Shown piece by piece: positions 58,401 to 64,000 of a stretch of DNA of 64,000 nucleotides. Under the pieces are notes generated by a model. That model ran no database searches. It saw only the letters and a list, made by a program, of their open reading frames with translations, and was not told where the DNA came from. The position numbers and the translations under genes were made by a program. Numbering within the stretch: position 1 is the first letter of the stretch; the number at the start of each line of letters is the position of its first letter. The stretch comes from Typhlomys cinereus (Eukaryota; Chordata; Mammalia; Rodentia; Platacanthomyidae), in the NCBI GenBank assembly GCA_023101885.1, contig JALPQD010000054.1, positions 1,104,893 to 1,168,892 on the forward strand, read 5' to 3'.

Positions 58401-59821
58401 GATGACATACAAGGACCCAGTGGCATTTCCCTGAACCCTTTCTTGTGTTCCCCTTAAGCATAGGAACACTACTGTGGCTGTCAATCCCTTGCCTCCAAAG
58501 ATCTTGGTGCCTTTAGCAGATGCTAGACTTTGTGAAGTCAAAAGTGTGTTGGACATTGCGCCAGGCATGCAATGTCCAATTATGATTGCTTCGGCCCTAA
58601 CTTGTATGGAGTATCTTACATATCATTGCTCCTCCCATCCTTTTGCTCTTACACTCTTACCGTCCCCTCTTCCGCAAATGTCCCTGAGCTTCAGGATGAG
58701 GAGAGATTAGTCTGGCCTAGAAGAACTAGCTTTTTGACTGGTTGATTTTTTCTATCATTTTCTTTATCTCAATTTCAGATATTTCTCCCCTTATTTTGCT
58801 AATCTCCTCTCTTCTACTACTTTTGGGATCAGATTGCTCTAGTTTTTCTAAAGCTTTAAACTGCATTGTTAAGTTGTTTATTTCTGATGTTTCTATTTTT
58901 TTGATGTAGGCATTAAGAGCTATGAACTTACTTCTTAGGACAGCTTTCATTGTGTCCCAGAGATTTTGGTAAGTTGTATTTTCATTATCGTTCACTTTCA
59001 GGAAATCTTGAATTTCCTTTTTAATTTCTTCCTGAATCCAGTTCTCATTCAGCATCATACTGTTACGTTTCCAGGAGTTAGTGTATTTTCTCTTGTTTGT
59101 TGTGTTGTGGATGTCCAGCTTTAGGCCATGGGTGGTCTGATAGGGGACAGGTTAGAATTTCAACTTTTTTGTGTATGTGGAGATTCGTTTTGTGGCCCAA
59201 TATGTGATCTATTTTGGAGAAAGTTCCGTGTGCTGCTGAGAAAAATGTGTATTCTTTGGTGTGTGGGTGAAAAGTTCGATAGAGATCTGTAAGGTCCATT
59301 TCTTTAAGGGTTTGATTAAGTTCCAAAGTGTCTCTGTTAAGCTTTTGACCTGTTGATCTATCCCATGTTGAGAGGGAGGTGTTGAAATCCCCAAGAATTA
59401 TCGTTTGGGGGTTGATTTCTTGCTTTAGACCCTGTAGGGTTTTCTTAATGAATGTGGAGGGGCCCATATTGGGTGCATATATGTTCAATATTATGAAGTC
59501 TTCCTGGTGAATTGTACCTGTAGCTAAAATGTAGTATCCATCCATGTCTCTTATAATTTTCTTTGGTTTGAAGTCCACTTTGTCCGATAGCATAATGGCT
59601 ACCCCTGCCTGTTTTCTGCTTCCATTAGCTTGTAGAATTGTTGACCAGCCTTTTATTTTTAGGGCATGCCTCTCTTTTGTGGTGAGATGAGTTTCCTGAA
59701 GGCAGCGGATTGATGGATTGTGATTTTTAATCCAAGTTTGTAATCTGTGTCTCTTGATCGGTGAGTTAATTCCATTAACTTTTAGTGTTATAATGGAGAA
59801 ACTATTTTTAATTCCAGACAT
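55461..59821 (-). pseudogene. L1-e ORF2 (interrupted by a LINE-1 fragment)
   Basis: ATG at 59821-59819. The endonuclease domain has RCLQETHL, IILGDFNTSLSTWD, SKIDHILGHK and LSDH. The first asparagine motif reads LKVNG where LNVNG is usual, so one catalytic residue appears changed. After a frameshift near 59070 the middle part follows, split by a LINE-1 fragment at 58205-58720. The RT core has [28 protein letters not shown] and [11 protein letters not shown] (near 57190). The C-terminal region has [14 protein letters not shown] and ends SLIGGS. Further frameshifts occur near 57700, 57000, 56600 and 55850. Confidence 0.9.
58190..58735 (-). mobile_element. LINE-1 3' UTR fragment nested in L1-e
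   Basis: Insert 58205-58720 is a reversed 516-bp 3' end of the same family. It is flanked by aagaaccagcttttt (58190-58204) and aagaactagcttttt (58721-58735). Confidence 0.93.
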
Positions 59822-59871
59822 TTATTATGTTTAGTAGTTTTTATAAGTATATTGCTTCACTTTTAATGGTG

Positions 59872-60152
59872 TTATACTTGCCTTCTGTCCTCCTGGATAT
59901 GCTTGTTCTTTTCTTCAAGCTTGAGTATTATTTCTAGCATTTTTTGAAGGCCCGGTTTGGTGGACATGTATCCCTTCAAGTTGTCTTTGTGCTGGAAAAT
60001 TTTTCTTTCTCCCTCGATCATGATGGATAGTTTTGCAGGGTAAATCAACCTGGGTTGACATTTTTGCTCATTCAATACTTGAAGTATGTCTCTCCAAGCT
60101 CTTCTTTTTTAAATTTTTTTTTATTATTATTATTTATTCAACTGTGTGCATA

Positions 60153-60202
<50 letters not shown>

Positions 60203-61217
60203 ACCACGGACGAATTCGTGAACCACCATGGACGCCTCCACCCTACCAGGACCAGAAGCGCAGGCCGCCCCCACTTCCGCCTGGCGTCTATACGTGGGAT
60301 CTGGGATCCGAACTCAGGACCTTCCGCCTGCAAGGCGGAGGCTTAACCCCTGAGCCACCTCTCCAGCCCTCTCCAAGCTCTTCTTGCTTTTAGTGTTTCC
60401 ATTGAGAAGTCATTTGTTATTTTAATAGGTTTACCTTTCAAAGTGACTTGTTTTTTCTCCCTTGAAGCTCTCAGCACCATTTCTTTATCTTGAATGTGGA
60501 GTGTTTTGACTATTATTTGCTGTGGCGAGCTTCTGTTTTGGTCATATCTGTTTGGGGTGCGGAATGCCTCTTGTATATGGATGGGTCTTTCTTTTTTTAG
60601 ATGAGGAAAGTTTTCCTTGATGATTATTTGAAAAATTTCCTCGGGGGTGGTATTTTGAGATTCTTGCTCTGGTATTCCATGAATACGCATGTTACGCTTC
60701 TTCAGGGTGTCCCATATCGCCTGGATATTTCTCTCAAGCATCTTTTTGGCTTTAACAACCTCTTCCATTGAGCTGGTTAATTCTCCCACTTTGTCATCAA
60801 GACCTGAAATTCTGTTTTCTGCTTTGTTAGTTCTGCTGATAAGACTCTCTGTTGAGTTCTGGGTTGAAGATAACTTGTCTTTTAGCTCAGTTTTAAACTC
60901 TGCTTGAGTTTGTTTTAACTGCTCTATGCCACTTTTTTTTTTTTTTTGCACTGTTTTTCTCAACTCCTCCAATTGCCTGTTGTGTTCCTGTTCAAAGCGA
61001 TTGATGCGGTTATTTAATTCCTCCCGTATTTCCTTTTTCATAGTATTGAACATGGTAATGATCATATTTTGAAAGTTGTTATCTTGGGTCAGCTTTCTTG
61101 GCCATTTTTCGTGGGTTTGTTCTGGTTGGAGTCTAACATTATGGGATTAATTCCTTCAGTGGGAGATTTGTTTACCTGAGTGTTGTTTCTCATGGATTTG
61201 CACTTTAACTTTGGCAT
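59872..61217 (-). pseudogene. L1-e ORF1 (interrupted by a SINE)
   Basis: ATG at 61217-61215 opens MPKLKCKSMRN. A one-base loss near 61100 shifts the frame before MIITMFNTMKKE. After that it is open through the coiled coil, the RRM region (IHGIPEQESQNTTPEEIF) and the C-terminal domain to KARRAWRG, where a SINE (60107-60368) enters. The final part (NEQKCQPRLIYPAK to EDRRQV) resumes beyond. Family role: RNA-binding trimer of the LINE-1 particle. Confidence 0.88.
60090..60385 (-). mobile_element. B2-like SINE, younger subfamily, nested in L1-e ORF1
   Basis: SINE 60107-60368 with (TG)n at 60158-60199, cgtctatacgtgggatctgg, and head gccacctctccagccct. A perfect 17-bp duplication, ctctccaagctcttctt, lies at 60090-60106 and 60369-60385. 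The perfect duplication marks it as one of the youngest events here. It lacks about 30 bp of the body relative to the copy at 28087. Confidence 0.94.
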
Positions 61218-61377
61218 TGTCGTATTAACTCTTAAGATCTTCTTTCAATTTCTGTGTGTTTTTCACTAAACTGAATTATTTGGCCTGGGGTTCTGGGGGT
61301 GGGCAGAAACGGAGCTTACCTAGGTCGAGGTGAGTCCAGGCTGGACCGCACGTCCCGGGTGGTGGAGTGGGGGAAGG

Positions 61378-62878
61378 AATCTCTGAATTCTTATGGAGGC
61401 ACAAAAGACCCAGGATAGCAAAGACAATCCTGAGTAACAAAAACACGGCTGGAGGTATCATCATACCAAACCTTAGTCTGTACTACAAATCCATAGTTAT
61501 AAAAACAGCCTGGTATAAGGCGGAAGCGGGGGCGGCCTGCGCTTCTGGTCCTGGTAGGGCGGAGCCTGTGAATCCTGGGGCAGAAGGAGGTGGAGGCGTC
61601 CATGGTGGTTCGCGAGTTCGTCCTGTGGTTCTACACACACGCAGACACACACACACACGCACATACACACGCACATGCGCACAGTTGAATAAAAAAAAAA
61701 AAAAAAAAAAACAGCCTGGTATTGGCTCCAAAACAGACACATAGATCAATGAATAAGGGTTGAAGACCCAGATATAAGCCCACACATTTACAGCCATTTG
61801 ATCTTTGACAAAGGGGCCCAAAAAAATCCAATGTAAAAAGAACAATATCTTCAACAAATGGTGCTGGCAAAACTGGATCTCCACATGCAGAAGATTAAAG
61901 CTGGACCCGTACTTGTCACCATGTACAATACAAGACTTAATTCCAAGTGGATCAAGGACCTTGATATAAGGCCAGAGACTAATAAAACCATAGTTGAAAG
62001 GATAGGGAACTCCCTCGATTTGATTGGGCTAGGGCAACAGTTCCTAAACAGATATCCAATAGCCCAATTACTTCCTCAACAGTTGGGATCTGGTGAAATT
62101 AAAGAGCTTCTGTTCAGATAAAAAGACTGTAACTGGAGCACAAAGGCAACCCACAGAATGGGAGAAAATCTTCTCTAACCACATATCTGATAGAGTTCTA
62201 TTATCCAGAGTGCACAAAGAACTTACAAAACTAAACACCAAGGAAACAAATGGGCCAATTAAAAAATTGGCCTTGGAACTTAAAAGAAACTTTACCAAGG
62301 ACGAAATTAAAATGTCTAACAAATATCTTAAAAAATGCTCCACATCCTTAGCCATCAGGGAAATGCAAATCAAAACTTCCCTGAGATATCATCTCACTCC
62401 GGGCACGATGGCAAAAATCCACAATACAAACATCACCAAGTGCTGGAGAGGATGTGGAGAGAGGGGAACTCTTCTACATTGCTGGTTGGAGTGCAGACTC
62501 ATACAACCACTCTGGCGAGCTCTCTGGTGATTCTTAAAGAAGTTAAAGATTGAAATGCCATATGACCCTGAGATTCCACTTTTGGGAATAACCCCCCATA
62601 CAGCAAAAATTCACCTCAATAGCACAAGCACGACCATGTTCATAGCAGCACTGTTTACAATAGCAAAGTCATGGAATCAACCCAAGTGTCCAACAGTTGA
62701 CAAGTGGATAAGGAAAATGTGGTACATTTATACAATGGAATACTACTCAGCCATCAAAAATGATGAATTAATGGAATTTGCTGAGAAATGGATGGAATTA
62801 GAAACAAAGATATTGAGTGAAGTATCCCAGACATGGAAAATTAAGTGCCGTATGTTCTCCCTAATAGGTGGCTCCTAG
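61378..62878 (+). pseudogene. L1-d ORF2, distal C-terminal part
   Basis: Resumes at [18 protein letters not shown], exactly where the first part was cut, and ends YSAIKNDELMEF then SLIGGS with TAG at 62876-62878. The C-terminal cysteine-rich stretch ([15 protein letters not shown]) is at about 62440-62490. Broken by a SINE (61517-61706) and by frameshifts near 62085 and 62535. Confidence 0.9.
61501..61722 (+). mobile_element. 5'-truncated younger-subfamily SINE in L1-d ORF2
   Basis: Insert 61517-61706 begins inside the SINE body (aaggcggaagcgggggcggc), lacking the tRNA-like head, and ends in a 20-A tail. A perfect 16-bp duplication, aaaaacagcctggtat, is at 61501-61516 and 61707-61722. Confidence 0.93.
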
Positions 62879-63908
62879 TACCAAACCCACTTAGAGATAC
62901 TCAAAGACAAATCTTTGTAATACTTACAGTAATTGCAAAGATTATAAACAGGGAAAGAAGGGCCCCACCAGAAACAAGGAGAGAGGGGACCATGTTACAG
63001 CAGAGAAAATAGGCCACCCTCAAGGACTCAAGTAAGTAATGAGACATCTGGTTAAGTTCACAGACTTTCCTTCCTGATCATTTGCAACTGATGGGGTATG
63101 ATCTCACCAGAAAGTGAGGGCATATAGTCTGGCAGATAGAAAGTAACCATTTTGCAAATGGGTGATTGACCCCTCTCTCACCGCGGTCTCTTACTTTTAT
63201 TCCATCTACCTTTGAATATACTCTTATAACAAGACTCTAATTTAACAGGTTTTTATCTCCGGCCAGTGGGTGACATCCAATATCCATCATTATGGAGCCA
63301 AGGGCATTGCAGGAGCAGCAAAACAGCAAAAGAAAATCAAGAAACCATAATCCAGAACTTCAGAGACTCTATATCAACCACCTGGAACTGGGCCAGCCTA
63401 ATCTCTCCCCATCCTGAAGCTCAGGGAAATTTGCAGAAGAGGGGGGCGGTAAGATTGTAAGAGCACAAAGATGGGAAGAGTAATGATATGCAAGATACTC
63501 CACACAAGTTAGGGCCAAAGCAATCATAATAGGACTTTGAATGACCTGTGGTATGTCCAACACATTATTGACCCCACGAAGTCTAGCATGGACTAAAGGC
63601 ACTAGGATCCTTGGAATCTAGGGACTGACAGTCACAGTAGTGTTCCTAAGCTTAAGGGGAACACAGGAAAGGTTTCTGCGAAATGCCCCTGAGTCCTTGC
63701 ACCTCATTGGAGAGGAGGACCCAGAGGAGAGTTTGGCATGCACATTAAAGGATGCTCCGTGGATTGGGGGAGGGGGGAGGCACTGAGGGATGGGGAGGAA
63801 GGGGAAAGGGGAGGGGGAGTAGGGGAGTCAGGGGGAGGTGGAGAGAGGGAGGGGACCAGTGTACCTGATAAGTTTGTATGAGCGGAAATAATAATAAAAA
63901 ATGTAAAA
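62879..63908 (+). mobile_element. L1-d 3' UTR, reference copy for the family
   Basis: About 1.03 kb after the ORF2 stop, with a G-rich run (63765-63860) and the end GTATGAGCGGAAATAATAAT followed by an A-rich tail. The same sequence explains the segments at 3267-4265, 33016-33184, 33241-34274, 42967-44016, 54418-55460 and 58205-58720. Confidence 0.9.
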
Positions 63909-63925
63909 AGAGTTATGAGACATCT

Positions 63926-64000
63926 TAAAGATGCCAAACCTGCACATTGATGGAATCCCAGAAAAGAAATGAAAAAAGCCACACTAGAAGAGATTTTTTT
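63926..64000 (+). mobile_element. L1-0 continued
   Basis: Resumes the ORF1 of the oldest LINE-1 at the region equivalent to LKK-N-HIHGIPE and TPEEIF of the younger elements, then leaves the window. Confidence 0.75.

Larger units (their letters stand above)
54403..61392 (-). mobile_element. L1-e: full-length LINE-1 inside L1-d
   Basis: Insert 54418-61377 in reverse orientation, flanked by aatctcaaaattctt (54403-54417) and aatctctgaattctt (61378-61392). From 5' to 3' it has a partial promoter monomer (61377-61262), spacer, ORF1 (61217-59872), ORF2 (59821-55461, interrupted) and 3' UTR (55460-54418). Net length without passengers is about 6.2 kb. It is less damaged than L1-d: the endonuclease domain, RT core and most of ORF1 stay open over long stretches. 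Confidence 0.93.
50361..63925 (+). mobile_element. L1-d: full-length LINE-1, itself interrupted
   Basis: Insert 50378-63908, flanked by agaggtatgagacatct (50361-50377) and agagttatgagacatct (63909-63925). Parts: GC-rich 5' UTR (50378-50766), ORF1 (50767-51831), ORF2 (51882-54417 and 61378-62878), 3' UTR (62879-63908) with the family end GTATGAGCGGAAATAATAAT and an A-rich tail. Without its passengers it is about 6.3 kb, the expected full length. Both ORFs are broken. Confidence 0.92.

Overview
This is mammalian nuclear DNA, most likely from a rodent. Its repeats include ID-like and B1-like SINEs, an abundant B2-like tRNA-derived SINE ending in CA-rich and A-rich tails, Lx-like LINE-1 3' UTRs, and one much younger LINE-1 family. 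The young SINE and LINE-1 consensus sequences do not look like mouse or rat. I cannot name the species; a jerboa or jumping-mouse relative is only a guess.

Genes (about 1-29.3 kb, all on the minus strand). Two adjacent members of the MS4A cluster of four-pass membrane proteins are present. MS4A7 runs from its first coding exon at 29325 down to a terminal exon at 16786. All six coding exons can be placed with consensus splice sites. The last exon carries an in-frame TAA that would remove about 17 conserved C-terminal residues. MS4A14 starts 3.0 kb downstream at 13753. Five coding exons are visible (to 1995), and its large C-terminal exon must lie beyond the left edge. The order and orientation (MS4A7 then MS4A14, same strand) match the human 11q12 cluster. 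A decayed copy of the end of MS4A7 exon 6 lies between them at 15.68-15.83 kb. Introns hold SINEs, older LINE-1 3' UTR fragments, a MaLR-like LTR, a recurrent unclassified repeat and a 350-bp polypyrimidine tract.

Gene-free flank (29.3-49 kb). No further gene exon was recognised upstream of MS4A7. The stretch holds 5'-truncated LINE-1 insertions (33.0-35.9 and 43.0-44.5 kb), several SINEs including a SINE inside a SINE (41.57-42.17 kb), older LINE-1 pieces, and a processed TAF15 pseudogene (45.5-47.1 kb).

Nested LINE-1 stack (49.3-64 kb). An old LINE-1 (L1-0) is split by a full-length plus-strand LINE-1 (L1-d, 50378-63908). L1-d is split by a full-length minus-strand LINE-1 (L1-e, 54418-61377). 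L1-e is split by a 516-bp LINE-1 3' fragment and a SINE, and the distal half of L1-d carries another SINE. Each later insertion is bounded by a recognisable target-site duplication, so the order of events can be read directly. None of these LINE-1s keeps both ORFs open. No bacterial-type system, CRISPR array or obviously new protein-coding system was found. The most notable points are the retrotransposon stack with its monomeric GC-rich L1 promoter, and the altered end of MS4A7.
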